A stretch of 64,000 nucleotides of DNA from Ruegeria arenilitoris (GTDB lineage: Bacteria; Pseudomonadota; Alphaproteobacteria; Rhodobacterales; Rhodobacteraceae). Below are positions 10,323 through 19,251 of this stretch, one piece after another. The notes under the pieces are model-generated. The model worked only from the letters and a program-made list of their open reading frames with translations. It did not search any database and was not told where the DNA came from. The position numbers and the translations under genes are program-made. Position 1 is the first letter of the stretch; every line of letters begins with the position of its first letter. The DNA lies in assembly GCF_013035315.1 (NCBI RefSeq), contig NZ_WQHP01000004.1:310001-374000 (forward strand), written 5' to 3'.

Positions 10323-11312
10323 ATGGACCTGATGCGCCTGTTTGCCTTGCTGATTTTCCTGTTTCTGCCCGCAACCCTGCACGCCGCTTGCGAGGGGCAA
10401 GACCTGCGGCCGAACCTCAGTGCCGAGGTGCAGGCAGAACTGCAAAAGACGGTTGCCGACATTCCCTTTCCCGAAGGCAACCACTGGATCGCAACCAAAG
10501 GCGACACTGTCCTGCACCTGATCGGAACGCTGCATGCCAATGATCCGCGAATGGATGCTGTGGTCGCGCGGTTGATGCCAACACTGGAACAAGCGGACGC
10601 GTTTTATTTTGAAGTCACACAGGACGAAATGGACGCGTTCGAGAAGGATCTGGCCAATGACATGAGCCCGATCATGATCACCTCGGGTCCCAGCCTGATC
10701 GACCTGATGTCCGAGGATGATTGGTCCGCCTTGTCAGGAGGGCTGTCGGAACGCGGCATTCCTGCTTGGATGGCGGCCCAGATGCGCCCCTGGTTCCTAA
10801 GTATGATGCTGGGCATCCCCGCATGCATGATGCACGATCCGGATGCCAGCCATGGCATGGACGCCCGCCTGAACAATCTGGCCGCCGATTTGAACATCCC
10901 GCAATACTCGCTGGAACAGATTACCGACCTGATGGCCATGTTCGATAGCCACCCGATCGAAAAGCAGGTGCAATCCCTCGTGCGGATGGCCGGTGCTTTG
11001 GGCGGCAGCGAGGATCAATTGGCGACGATGGCGAATGCCTATCTGGAAGAAAAGCATGTCGAAATCATTCAACTGGCCCGCATTCAGGGGCTGGAAGAGT
11101 CAGGGTTGACGCCCGAGGAATTCGACGCGGAATGGGACAGTTTCGACCAGCAATTGCTGGTCGAGCGGAACGCCAACTGGATGCAGCATATCCTGGGCAT
11201 TCAAGACCAGACCGCTGTGATCGCGGTCGGTGCCGGGCATCTGGGGGGTGACCACGGCTTGCTGAACCTTCTGCAACAAGCCGGTTACGCCCTGTCGCGC
11301 GCCCCGTTCTGA
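10323..11312 (+). CDS. TraB/GumN family protein, exported
   Basis: A 329-residue protein with an N-terminal hydrophobic signal (residues 4-21, ending TLHA) followed by Cys23, which may be a disulfide Cys. The first family motif GTLH is at residues 68-71 with FYFEVTQDE about 35 residues later. The second, GAGHLGG, is near the C-terminus. This is the pattern of TraB/PrgY/GumN (Tiki-like) putative metalloproteases. Substrate unknown. The ATG at 10323 is preferred over an upstream one at 10236 because it places the signal peptide at the N-terminus. Confidence 0.82.
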   Translation: MDLMRLFALLIFLFLPATLHAACEGQDLRPNLSAEVQAELQKTVADIPFPEGNHWIATKGDTVLHLIGTLHANDPRMDAVVARLMPTLEQADAFYFEVTQDEMDAFEKDLANDMSPIMITSGPSLIDLMSEDDWSALSGGLSERGIPAWMAAQMRPWFLSMMLGIPACMMHDPDASHGMDARLNNLAADLNIPQYSLEQITDLMAMFDSHPIEKQVQSLVRMAGALGGSEDQLATMANAYLEEKHVEIIQLARIQGLEESGLTPEEFDAEWDSFDQQLLVERNANWMQHILGIQDQTAVIAVGAGHLGGDHGLLNLLQQAGYALSRAPF

Positions 11313-11417
11313 TCCCTGCAAATTCAGACCAACCGTCGCAGCGTACATACTGCCGGGTGACAACCCTTGCGCACCGCCCTATAAGGCGCGCGAAATGATC
11401 ATCCTCAGGACGCTGAC

Positions 11418-12338
11418 ATGACAACGCTCGTATTTGGCCACAAATCTCCCGACACCGACTCTACAGGCTCGCCGATCCTGTGGTCGTGGTACCTGAACGA
11501 AATCAAAGGCGAACAGGCCGAGCCCGTTTTGCTGGGCGAACCCAACACAGAAGCGGCGTTCCTGCTGCAACGCTGGGACCTGCCCAAGCCGCGCATCATC
11601 GAAGATGTCGACGCGGACGCCCCTGTCGTCATCGTCGATACCAACAACCCTGCAGAGCTGCCCGCCAGCATCAACAGCGCCGACATCCGCGCCATCATCG
11701 ACCACCACAAGCTGGTCGGCGGTCTGGAAACCAAAGGCCCGATCGACATCACCGTTCGCCCTCTGGCCTGCACCGCGACCATCATGATGGACCTGATTGG
11801 CGACGATGCCGCCAAAATGCCAGAAGCCATCAAAGGCGCGGCGCTGACCTGCATCCTGTCCGATACGCTGGAATTCCGCTCGCCCACCACCACCGCGCAT
11901 GACCGCGCCGTCGCCGAGAAACTGGCAGCGGATCTGGGTCTGGACGTTTCGGCTTACGCTGCCGATATGTTTGCGGCGAAATCGGACGTGTCCTCGTTCT
12001 CGGATGCGGAACTGATCCGTATGGACAGCAAAGAGTACGAAGTGGACGGCACCAAGTTCCGCGTGTCGGTTCTGGAAACCACCGCCCCCGGCGTCGTGCT
12101 GGACCGCAAGGCCAGCCTTGCAGACTCGATGGTCGACGTGGCCAAGGAAGACGGCGTTGATCAGGTCCTGTTGTTCGTCGTCGACATCCTGAACGAAGAA
12201 GCCACTCTTCTGGTCCCGAATGATCTGGTCAAAGGCGTGGCCGAAAAGAGCTTTGGCGCAAGCGTTGATGGCGACGCCGTGGTCCTTCCCGGTATCATGA
12301 GCCGCAAGAAGCAGATCATCCCGAACCTCAAAGTCTGA
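11418..12338 (+). CDS. ppaC: Manganese-dependent inorganic pyrophosphatase (family II)
   Basis: A 306-residue DHH-family enzyme that hydrolyses pyrophosphate. Metal ligands are visible as GHKSPDTDS (His8, Asp12, Asp14), Asp74 in IVDTNN, and the DHH triad Asp95-His96-His97. The C-terminal phosphate-binding SRKKQ motif is at 295-299. It is monocistronic and closed by a clear terminator at 12360-12385. Confidence 0.96.
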   Translation: MTTLVFGHKSPDTDSTGSPILWSWYLNEIKGEQAEPVLLGEPNTEAAFLLQRWDLPKPRIIEDVDADAPVVIVDTNNPAELPASINSADIRAIIDHHKLVGGLETKGPIDITVRPLACTATIMMDLIGDDAAKMPEAIKGAALTCILSDTLEFRSPTTTAHDRAVAEKLAADLGLDVSAYAADMFAAKSDVSSFSDAELIRMDSKEYEVDGTKFRVSVLETTAPGVVLDRKASLADSMVDVAKEDGVDQVLLFVVDILNEEATLLVPNDLVKGVAEKSFGASVDGDAVVLPGIMSRKKQIIPNLKV

Positions 12339-12359
12339 TCTGTCCAGATATTCAAAACG

Positions 12360-12385
12360 AAAGGCGCCTATCCGGGCGCCTTTTT
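12360..12385 (+). terminator. Intrinsic terminator of ppaC
   Basis: GGCGCC (12363-12368), a six-base loop and GGCGCC (12375-12380), with flanking A3/T3 pairs extending the stem, run into TTTTT. It lies 22 bases after the ppaC stop. Confidence 0.9.
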
Positions 12386-12418
12386 CATTGTTTTGCGCAA
12401 TTCGCATCTGTTGCTAGT

Positions 12419-12439
12419 CTGATTGCAAAAGCCAATCAG
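12419..12439. repeat. Operator-like inverted repeat upstream of the DUF389 gene
   Basis: A perfect 7-bp inverted repeat, CTGATTG, seven bases, CAATCAG, ends 15 bases before the ATG of the DUF389 membrane protein. It could be an operator or a small hairpin near the ribosome site. No regulator gene is adjacent. Confidence 0.4.
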
Positions 12440-12454
12440 GGTCAGACAACATTT

Positions 12455-13525
12455 ATGAGTTCCCGCAAGTTCAGCACCACACGCGATATTCTCAGATTTG
12501 AAGGAACGGACAAGGCCGCCTATTGGCGACGGTTTGCGATGCTGCTGACGTTATCCGTCGTGATTGCGACGATGGGTATGCTGCGGAACTCTGGTGCGGT
12601 GGTCATCGCTGCGATGCTGGTCGCCCCTTTGATGACCCCAATCCTGGGCGTGGCCGCATCGATGGTCATGGGATGGCTTGGCCGGGCCTTCAAGCTGGCC
12701 CTGATCGTCTGTGGCGCTGCGGTGGTCAGCGTCTTTCTCGCATGGTTTCTGGTCTATGTCGCGGACGTGCCACGCGGCATCCTGATCCCCGATCAGGTTC
12801 TGGCCCGAACGGACCCCGGCACCGAAGACCTGATCGTCGCCCTGGCCGCCGGAGTGGCCGGAGCCTATGTTCAGATCAACCGATCCGAGGCCAGCCTGCT
12901 GCCCGGAGCTGCTATCGGTGTTTCGTTGGTACCGCCCCTGTCTGCCTCTGGTGTGTTGTTGTATTTCGGCGAACCGGCCGAGGCCTATGAGGCCGGATTG
13001 CTGTTCGCCACCAACCTTGGCGCGATCATCCTGTCTGCATGCGCGGTATACATCGTGTACGCGGCGCGGGCCGTAGCTTTCAGCAAAGGTCGTCGTAAAC
13101 TGAATTTCACCGCAAGCGTGGTGGTGACGCTCGCGTTTCTGGCCTTTGTTGTCCTGCAACTCGGCAAATCCACCTACAACCGATATCTGGAAACCCGAAC
13201 CGAAGCGCAACTGGCGCAGACGATCCGGGACTGGGCGGATCCGGTGTCCGTCGAGGTGATCCGGGTGGACGTGAATGCCAAACGCAAACACGCCGATATC
13301 TGGCTGATCGTGGACCTTCCGATCGAAGCGGCATTCAAGGTGTCCTCTATTGCCGGCCTGCTTCCGGAAACCCTGCGGGAGACGCCATTGGTCGATGTGC
13401 TGAGGGATGAGCTAGGCCCGGGCTATAAGGTTATTGTTAGGTTCCAGAATAGGATCGGCGCCCAAGTCATTCTGGGCACCGAGAACGTGCAGCAAGCGCC
13501 GGATGTCGAGGAAATCAACGAATAG
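12455..13525 (+). CDS. DUF389 family membrane protein
   Basis: A 356-residue protein with about six hydrophobic helices in the first 240 residues and a soluble C-terminal domain of about 110 residues. The region MGMLRNSGAVVIAAMLVAPLMTPI and the later GVSLVPPLSASG match DUF389 (TIGR00341-type) proteins. No function is established for the family. The gene is flanked by the ppaC terminator and by a structured intergenic repeat at 13538-13581. Confidence 0.85.
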   Translation: MSSRKFSTTRDILRFEGTDKAAYWRRFAMLLTLSVVIATMGMLRNSGAVVIAAMLVAPLMTPILGVAASMVMGWLGRAFKLALIVCGAAVVSVFLAWFLVYVADVPRGILIPDQVLARTDPGTEDLIVALAAGVAGAYVQINRSEASLLPGAAIGVSLVPPLSASGVLLYFGEPAEAYEAGLLFATNLGAIILSACAVYIVYAARAVAFSKGRRKLNFTASVVVTLAFLAFVVLQLGKSTYNRYLETRTEAQLAQTIRDWADPVSVEVIRVDVNAKRKHADIWLIVDLPIEAAFKVSSIAGLLPETLRETPLVDVLRDELGPGYKVIVRFQNRIGAQVILGTENVQQAPDVEEINE

Positions 13526-13537
13526 CGCCCAAGTGCT

Positions 13538-13581
13538 GCCTTTGTTGGCCCGCGAAACAGATTGCGGGATGGCCAACAGGC
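13538..13581. repeat. Long interrupted inverted repeat between DUF389 and HAD genes
   Basis: Arms GCCT-TT-GTTGGCC (13538-13550) and GGCCAAC-AGGC (13571-13581), plus an inner CGC/GCG pair, make a roughly 14-bp stem with a two-base bulge and a four-base bulge. There is no T-tract on either side, so it is not a standard terminator. It could be an RNA stability element, an mRNA leader structure or a protein site. Confidence 0.45.
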
Positions 13582-13632
13582 AAAAGCTTTGCCATAGCTG
13601 TGGCAACTCTGACTTCAGATCCCGAGGCCCCC

Positions 13633-14508
13633 ATGACCCAGATCATCCATGCGCTTTCCGAGATTTCAGGCCGCTACAAGGCGCTGTTCGTCGACCTGTG
13701 GGGTTGCGTTCATAACGGCATCACCGCCTACCCCGAGGCCGTCGCCGCGTTGAAAGCCTATCGCGCGCAAGGCGGGGTCGTCGTGTTGGTCACGAACTCT
13801 CCGAAACCGCGGGCAGGTGTGGCCGAACAGTTGGGGCAGTTCAATGTTCCTGCGGACGCCTATGACACCATCGCCACGAGCGGAGACTCGGCACGATCCG
13901 CGATGTTCCGCGGAGCCGTCGGCCACAAGGTCTATTTCATGGGAGAGTGGGAACGCGATGCAGGGTTCTTTGAACCTCTGAAACTGCTTCACCACCCGAT
14001 CCACATCGAGCGCGTTCCTCTGGACGAGGCCGAAGGCATTGTATGCTGCGGGCCATTCGACCCGATGGCGGACCCTGCGGTGAACCGCCCCGATTTCCTG
14101 TATGCCAAGCAAAAAGGAATGAAGCTGCTCTGCGCCAACCCCGACATCGTCGTGGACCGGGGCGAAGTGCGCGAGTGGTGCGCAGGCGCGTTGGCCAAGC
14201 TGTACACCGAGATGGGCGGAGAGAGCCTGTACTTCGGAAAACCCCACCCGCCGATCTATGATCTGGCCCGCCGCAGACTGCAGGAACTGGGCCACGACAT
14301 CCCCGATGGGGACATTCTGGTGATCGGCGACGGCCCTCACACCGACATTCTGGGCGGCATGGGAGAAGGCATTGATTCTCTGTTTATCTCGGGTGGCTTG
14401 GCTGCTGCGGAAACAAAAACTGAGCACCATCCGCACGAAGAATCCCTAAGCGATTATATTGCAAGGGAAAATATCAATCCGACATACACGATTGGCCGGT
14501 TGAGATAG
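13633..14508 (+). CDS. HAD-superfamily hydrolase (TIGR01459 type)
   Basis: A 291-residue phosphatase-like HAD protein. Motif I is LFVDLWGCVHNG with Asp21, motif II VLVTNSPKPR, and motif IV GDGPHTDILGG. The D-x-W-G variant of motif I and the overall length fit the TIGR01459 subfamily of alphaproteobacteria, which has no known substrate. It begins at the ATG at 13633. Downstream come MaoC and ribF, an order that hints at, but does not prove, a role in nucleotide or flavin phosphate turnover. Confidence 0.85.
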   Translation: MTQIIHALSEISGRYKALFVDLWGCVHNGITAYPEAVAALKAYRAQGGVVVLVTNSPKPRAGVAEQLGQFNVPADAYDTIATSGDSARSAMFRGAVGHKVYFMGEWERDAGFFEPLKLLHHPIHIERVPLDEAEGIVCCGPFDPMADPAVNRPDFLYAKQKGMKLLCANPDIVVDRGEVREWCAGALAKLYTEMGGESLYFGKPHPPIYDLARRRLQELGHDIPDGDILVIGDGPHTDILGGMGEGIDSLFISGGLAAAETKTEHHPHEESLSDYIARENINPTYTIGRLR

Positions 14509-14608
14509 TCAGAAAAGACTTGATTTTCTGCAGTTGCGAAGTAATAAAGTTGCCAAACGAGGGCAGCTTGCGTTTTTTTGTTGCCCGCTGAAATCGAGTG
14601 AGGGCGAT

Positions 14609-15052
14609 ATGTTGGATAACCTTCCACGCGGCACGATCTGTATTGAAGACATCGAAATGGGCATGACCCGCCACCTGCGCAAAGTGGTGACGGACGAAGA
14701 CATCGAGATGTTCGCGCAGGTTTCAACGGATCGGAATCCGGTTCATCTGGACGACGATTATGCCCGCGACACGATTTTCGAAGGGCGCATTGCCCACGGG
14801 ATGCTGACCGCAGGTCTGATCTCGGCCGTTATTGGCGAGCAACTGCCTGGCCACGGAACAGTTTACATGGGGCAGTCGCTGAAGTTTCTGGCCCCTGTGC
14901 GCCCCGGCGACATGGTCTATGCCGAGGTCAAAGTGATCGACATCGACTTTGCCAAGCGGCGGGTCAAGCTGGACTGCCATTGCTCGGTCGACAACAAGAA
15001 AGTACTGGTGGGTGAGGCGATGGTCCTTGCCCCGTCCCGCAAGTTCGACTGA
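14609..15052 (+). CDS. MaoC-like (R)-specific enoyl-CoA hydratase
   Basis: A 147-residue single hot-dog domain. The hydratase signature with catalytic Asp and His is STDRNPVHLDDDYA, and IAHGMLTAGLISAVIG follows. Such enzymes add water to trans-2-enoyl-CoA to give (R)-3-hydroxyacyl-CoA, linking fatty acid oxidation with polyhydroxyalkanoate or lipid synthesis. The ATG at 14609, preceded by a purine-rich GAGTGAGGG, is preferred over an in-frame upstream start. It is closed by a terminator at 15075-15103. Confidence 0.9.
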   Translation: MLDNLPRGTICIEDIEMGMTRHLRKVVTDEDIEMFAQVSTDRNPVHLDDDYARDTIFEGRIAHGMLTAGLISAVIGEQLPGHGTVYMGQSLKFLAPVRPGDMVYAEVKVIDIDFAKRRVKLDCHCSVDNKKVLVGEAMVLAPSRKFD

Positions 15053-15074
15053 GCTCTCTTCCAGAGAAATCCCC

Positions 15075-15103
15075 AAGGGCGCCAATCACGGCGCCTTTTT
15101 TTG
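15075..15103 (+). terminator. Intrinsic terminator of the maoC-like gene
   Basis: GGCGCC (15078-15083), six-base loop, GGCGCC (15090-15095), with A-T pairs at the base and seven T following. It separates the MaoC gene from the ribF unit. Confidence 0.9.
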
Positions 15104-15258
15104 TTGCTCGGAAACTCGATGCGCCGCCTACGCGCATTCGCCTCACGGCCAGCGAAGGAAGCGTTCAGTTGGCCCCTGAACGTCAAAGCGAGGCAAGGTA
15201 ACACTCCCACAGCAATCAGGTGCTTGAACCCGGCCTTCAGTCCCGCTAGGCAAGCTGC

Positions 15259-16191
15259 ATGCAGATCATCCGGGATTTCCAGTTTGTCGAGCCAGAAGAC
15301 CGCGGTGCCAGTGTGGCCATCGGGAACTTTGATGGCATTCACGTCGGGCATCAGTCGGTCATCGAACTGGCGCGCAGCGTTGCTCCGGATGCACCGCTGG
15401 GTGTGTTGACGTTCGAGCCGCATCCACGGGAATACTTCGCCCCGGCCGCCCCACCCTTTCGTCTGATGCGAGACACCGCGCGCGCGCACCGGCTGGAAAA
15501 ACTCGGCGTCGAAAAGTTGTACGAGCTGCCCTTCAACGCATCCCTCGCAGGCCTGAGCCCCGAAGAGTTTGCGCGCAATGTCATTTGTGACGGTCTCGGC
15601 CTGTCGCATGTCGTGGTCGGCGCAGATTTCTGTTTCGGCAAAGGGCGCAGCGGTACTGCCGATGATATGATCCGGTTTGGCAAAGAGATGGGTTTTGGCG
15701 TCACCATCGCGCCTTTGATGGAGCGGTCCGATGACGTCGTCTCATCGACTGCGATCCGCAAGGCTCTGACCGATGGCCGCCCCCGCGATGCCGCCGCCAT
15801 GCTGGGCCACTGGCACCGGATCGAAGGTGAGGTGATCGGCGGAGAACAACGCGGTCGAGAGCTGGGTTTTCCAACCGCCAATATGTCTATCGAAGGGTTG
15901 CATCCGCCGAAATTCGGCGTCTATGCGGTACTTGTGGACGTGTTGGACGGGCCGCATCAGGGCAGTTATCACGGCGCAGCCTCGGTCGGTGTGCGGCCTA
16001 TGTTCAACGGTGAAATCCCGAATATCGAAACCTTCTTGTTCGATTTTTCGGGTGATCTTTATGGCTCGACATTGTCGGTCGGTTTGGTCGACTACCTGCG
16101 GCCCGAGATGACATTCGATGGGCTGGACGGCCTGATTGCTCAGATGGACACGGATTGCGACAAGGCCCGCGCACTGCTGGCTGCGCTATGA
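15259..16191 (+). CDS. ribF: Bifunctional riboflavin kinase / FAD synthetase
   Basis: A 310-residue enzyme that makes FMN and then FAD. The N-terminal adenylyltransferase half carries GNFDGIHVGHQ (HxGH-type motif, residues about 21-31) and a SSTAIRKAL motif near residue 160. The C-terminal riboflavin kinase domain begins about residue 185 with GRELGFPTANM. No FMN riboswitch is visible in the 155 bases upstream. It overlaps the next gene by ATGA. Confidence 0.97.
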   Translation: MQIIRDFQFVEPEDRGASVAIGNFDGIHVGHQSVIELARSVAPDAPLGVLTFEPHPREYFAPAAPPFRLMRDTARAHRLEKLGVEKLYELPFNASLAGLSPEEFARNVICDGLGLSHVVVGADFCFGKGRSGTADDMIRFGKEMGFGVTIAPLMERSDDVVSSTAIRKALTDGRPRDAAAMLGHWHRIEGEVIGGEQRGRELGFPTANMSIEGLHPPKFGVYAVLVDVLDGPHQGSYHGAASVGVRPMFNGEIPNIETFLFDFSGDLYGSTLSVGLVDYLRPEMTFDGLDGLIAQMDTDCDKARALLAAL

Positions 16192-16661
16192 CCGCCGACC
16201 CGATCGATCGCGGCGGCCTGTCCCCACGGTTCTGGGAACGCAAACCGCTGACCAAAATGAATCAGCGCGAGTGGGAAGCACTGTGCGACGGCTGCGGCAA
16301 ATGCTGTCTGAACAAGCTTGAGGACGAGGACACCGGCGAGGTCGCTCTGACCTGCGTCGCCTGCCGTTTGCTGGACGATGAAACCTGCCGCTGCACGCAA
16401 TATGACATCCGCCATCAGTTCGTGCCGGAATGTATCGTGATGAAGCCCGACAACATCGACGATCACGCTTATTGGTTGCCGCAAACCTGCGCCTACCGGC
16501 TGCTGTGGGAAGGGAAGCCACTTTACGACTGGCACCCGTTGATATCAGGTACACCGGACAGCGTGCACGCGGCTGGTATCTCGGTTCAGGGGCGCACGGT
16601 GTCTGAGTTCGAAACCCCCATGGAAGAATGGGAAGACTATATCATCGAGGAGCCAAGCTGA
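16188..16661 (+). CDS. YcgN/UPF0260 cysteine-cluster protein
   Basis: A 157-residue protein with the CDGCGKCC motif and CVACRLLDDETCRC, the conserved cysteine cluster of the YcgN/YkgJ type, which probably binds zinc or iron-sulfur. Function unknown. The start ATG overlaps the ribF stop by four bases, and the stop TGA shares its last base with the ltaE ATG. The three genes ribF, ycgN and ltaE are therefore translationally linked. Confidence 0.9.
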   Translation: MTADPIDRGGLSPRFWERKPLTKMNQREWEALCDGCGKCCLNKLEDEDTGEVALTCVACRLLDDETCRCTQYDIRHQFVPECIVMKPDNIDDHAYWLPQTCAYRLLWEGKPLYDWHPLISGTPDSVHAAGISVQGRTVSEFETPMEEWEDYIIEEPS

Positions 16662-17695
16662 TGTATTTCGCCTCTGACAATTCCGGCCCCGTTCATCCAC
16701 AGGTCATGGCCGCGCTGAACGAGGCCAACCAAGGCTATCAGATGGCCTATGGCGCTGACAGCTTGATGAACGAAGTTCGGGATCGCATTCGCGGCATCTT
16801 CGAGGCTCCGGGCGCGGCGGTTTATCTGGTGGCCACAGGGACGGCTGCGAACTCGCTGGCTCTGGCAACGCTGTCAAACCCATGGGAGACGGTGTTCTGT
16901 TCACCGGTTGCGCATATCCACGAAGACGAGTGCAATGCGCCCGAATTCTACACTGGTGCCAAGCTGACCTTGGTCCCGGGCGGGGACAAAATGACCCCCG
17001 AGGCGCTGCGCGGCGCAATTTTGGCCGAAGAGACGCGCGGCGTTCACGGACCTCAGCGTGGGCCGGTATCAATCACGCAGGTGACCGAGCGCGGATCGGT
17101 TTACTCTCTATCCGAATTGCAGGACTTGTGCGGCGTCGCGAAGGAATACGGGTTGCCCGTGCATCTGGACGGTGCACGGTTCACCAACGCTCTGGTTGCA
17201 CTGAACTGTTCCCCAGCTGAAATGACGTGGAAAGCGGGTGTGGACGCGGTCAGCTTTGGCGGGACCAAGAATGGGCTGATGGGCGTTGAGGCGGTCGTTT
17301 TCTTTGACGAAGCCAAAGCCTGGGAGTTTGAGTTGCGCCGCAAGCGCGGTGCGCATTTGTTTTCCAAGCATCGATACCTGTCCGCTCAGATGGCCGCCTA
17401 TCTGCAAGACGACCTGTGGCTGCAAATGGCCCGGCAAGCGAATGACAGCTGTGCTTATCTGGCCGATGGTTTGCGTGCCAAAGGCGCGACCTTTCTGCAT
17501 GAACCGCAGGCCAACATGATCTTTGCACAGTTTTCCCGCGCTCGGCACAAGCAGCTGAACGAGGCGGGCGCGATCTACCACCTTTGGGGCGCAGAGCTGG
17601 ACGGTTCGGATGACGACGAAGCGCTGGCGTGTCGATTGGTATGCGACTGGTCGATTGGTCGAGATGACATAGACCGGTTTTTGACTCTGCTGTGA
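16661..17695 (+). CDS. ltaE: Low-specificity L-threonine aldolase
   Basis: A 344-residue fold-type I PLP enzyme that cleaves threonine or allo-threonine to glycine and acetaldehyde. Features include the N-terminal FASDNSGPVHP, VATGTAANSLAL for cofactor phosphate binding, HLDGARFTNAL, and SFGGTKNG with the PLP lysine. Related beta-hydroxy-amino-acid aldolases cannot be excluded. It overlaps the upstream cysteine-cluster gene by one base and ends at a strong hairpin. Confidence 0.92.
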   Translation: MYFASDNSGPVHPQVMAALNEANQGYQMAYGADSLMNEVRDRIRGIFEAPGAAVYLVATGTAANSLALATLSNPWETVFCSPVAHIHEDECNAPEFYTGAKLTLVPGGDKMTPEALRGAILAEETRGVHGPQRGPVSITQVTERGSVYSLSELQDLCGVAKEYGLPVHLDGARFTNALVALNCSPAEMTWKAGVDAVSFGGTKNGLMGVEAVVFFDEAKAWEFELRRKRGAHLFSKHRYLSAQMAAYLQDDLWLQMARQANDSCAYLADGLRAKGATFLHEPQANMIFAQFSRARHKQLNEAGAIYHLWGAELDGSDDDEALACRLVCDWSIGRDDIDRFLTLL

Positions 17696-17707
17696 GCCAA
17701 TTACCGG

Positions 17708-17730
17708 GCGCGAGCCTTTCCAGCTCGCGC
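17708..17730. terminator. Bidirectional hairpin between ltaE and a convergent hydrolase gene
   Basis: A perfect 8-bp stem, GCGCGAGC (17708-17715) and GCTCGCGC (17723-17730), with a seven-base loop sits between the two convergent stop codons. T-tracts are short on both sides, so termination may be inefficient or Rho-assisted. Confidence 0.6.
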
Positions 17731-17731
17731 T

Positions 17732-18544
17732 TCAGGAAGACCTGCCCCAAAAAGATTGAATTACAGCCGCCGTCTGTTGCGGATGCGTGATCGGCAGCAT
17801 ATGCCCTGCGCCCGAAACCACACCCGTTTCGGCATGGGGCAACCTTCGGGCAAGGCCATAACCAATCGCGGGCATGATGGGATGCGACTCAGACCCGCTG
17901 AGGATCAGTACCGGCATGGTTGCTCGGCCCAGAACGCCCGTGTTCAATATCCCTTTGGTATCTTTGAACAACGCGTCGTCAACCGCTGGAACTACGTGAA
18001 TTCCCCGAACCATGCCTGCGCGAGTTCGTTCAGGCAAGTCGGGCCAGCGGGGGCCATCCTGAGCACCCCACATCCGGTTGAATAACCGGGCGGCTTTTTC
18101 CATGTCCCCTGACGCGAATGCGTCGGATACAGGTTTGGCCTCATCGTGATGCCTCCGCACAAGCTCGGGCGTATCCTGAGCGGCAATGGCAAAGAAAACG
18201 GGCTCAATCAGCGCCGCGCTGCGAACGAGCTGAGGGAACTCGACAGCTAAGCGCAAAGCGATCATCCCTCCAAAGGAATGCCCGATCAGGTCCATCGGCT
18301 CGGTCAATTGTGCGGCAGTTAGCTTGGTCACGAGGTCGAACAGATCGCCACGCCCGTCCCAATTCGGGCTGCGCCCGTGGGACGGCATGTCGGGGGCTCT
18401 CAACGTCGCTTCGCCATCCAGCACAGAAGCCAGCGCCGACCACGCCCCGGAATGCGCAATGGTGCAGTGCAGGGCCAGCACTTTGCGCCCACCCTGCCCC
18501 AAAGTTCTTACGAATACGCTATCTTCCAGGGTGGTATCCCTCAC
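17732..18544 (-). CDS. Alpha/beta fold hydrolase
   Basis: A 270-residue cytoplasmic protein without signal peptide. Ser90 in GHSFGG is the nucleophile, PDMPSHGRSP matches the family loop, and GAGHMLPITHP near the C-terminus holds the catalytic His. Substrate unknown. Its start overlaps the stop of the upstream DsbA-like isomerase gene by four bases, so the two may act on the same aromatic or thiol-conjugated compound. Confidence 0.85.
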   Translation of the reverse strand: MRDTTLEDSVFVRTLGQGGRKVLALHCTIAHSGAWSALASVLDGEATLRAPDMPSHGRSPNWDGRGDLFDLVTKLTAAQLTEPMDLIGHSFGGMIALRLAVEFPQLVRSAALIEPVFFAIAAQDTPELVRRHHDEAKPVSDAFASGDMEKAARLFNRMWGAQDGPRWPDLPERTRAGMVRGIHVVPAVDDALFKDTKGILNTGVLGRATMPVLILSGSESHPIMPAIGYGLARRLPHAETGVVSGAGHMLPITHPQQTAAVIQSFWGRSS

Positions 18545-19143
18545 CCTTTCATGTCCGCCAGATGCTGGTCCAGATCCTCTAGCCGGTCCTGTCCCCAGAA
18601 CCGCTGGCCGTCCTCAGTGATGTAGAACGGTGCGCCAAAAACCCCACGATCGACCGCTTCTTCTAGATTGGCGGCATAGGTCTCGGCACCTACCAGCAAT
18701 CCACTATCAGCCAACCCCGGATCAAACCCCGATTGGGTCAGACAATCCCGGATCACATCATCTTGGGCGATGTCTTTTTCCTCGGCCCAACACGCCCGCA
18801 CAAAGGAATGCGCCAGCTTGCCGACATCCCCCGATCCGTCCTTGATCGCTGCGATGATCGCATAAGAGGACGGTGCCGCGTTGGTCGGCCAATGCGCAGG
18901 TTGCAAGTTGAATTCCATGCCCAACTTCTTCGACTGCCGCTGCAACTCCTGCGCCCGGTATTCGATGCGAGAGATATGACGATCCTTGGGGGGTGTGCCC
19001 CCGGTGCGGCCGAACAGGGCAACGATATCCAGCGGTTTATAATTGATCGTCGCGCCGTGCTTCGCCGCAACCTCTTCCAGCCGCATGCCTGCCAGATAGG
19101 TATAGGGCGAGAGTGTCGCAAAATAGTAGTCAATCTGGGCCAT
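18541..19143 (-). CDS. 2-hydroxychromene-2-carboxylate isomerase-like protein (DsbA fold)
   Basis: A 200-residue thioredoxin/kappa-class GST-like protein. The N-terminus DYYFATLSPYTYLAG carries Ser-Pro in place of a CxxC, as in glutathione-dependent HCCA isomerases of aromatic degradation, and VFGAPFYITEDGQRFWGQDRL is the conserved C-terminal stretch. Whether the substrate is naphthalene-derived is unknown. I use the ATG at 19143 because the frame continues upstream only with unrelated residues. Confidence 0.85.
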   Translation of the reverse strand: MAQIDYYFATLSPYTYLAGMRLEEVAAKHGATINYKPLDIVALFGRTGGTPPKDRHISRIEYRAQELQRQSKKLGMEFNLQPAHWPTNAAPSSYAIIAAIKDGSGDVGKLAHSFVRACWAEEKDIAQDDVIRDCLTQSGFDPGLADSGLLVGAETYAANLEEAVDRGVFGAPFYITEDGQRFWGQDRLEDLDQHLADMKG

Positions 19144-19251
19144 GTGCACTTTCTCCGCTTGGTTATCTTTGCTGGACGGTAAGGCCATGCTAAGCGGTGT
19201 CAACATCACGAATCTGTCACATTTGCCATTGCTGCCCGGGGACCTCAGCCG

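Noticed and set aside
15104-15258. FMN riboswitch before ribF
   Set aside because: No conserved RFN-type sequence was seen in the 155 bases upstream.
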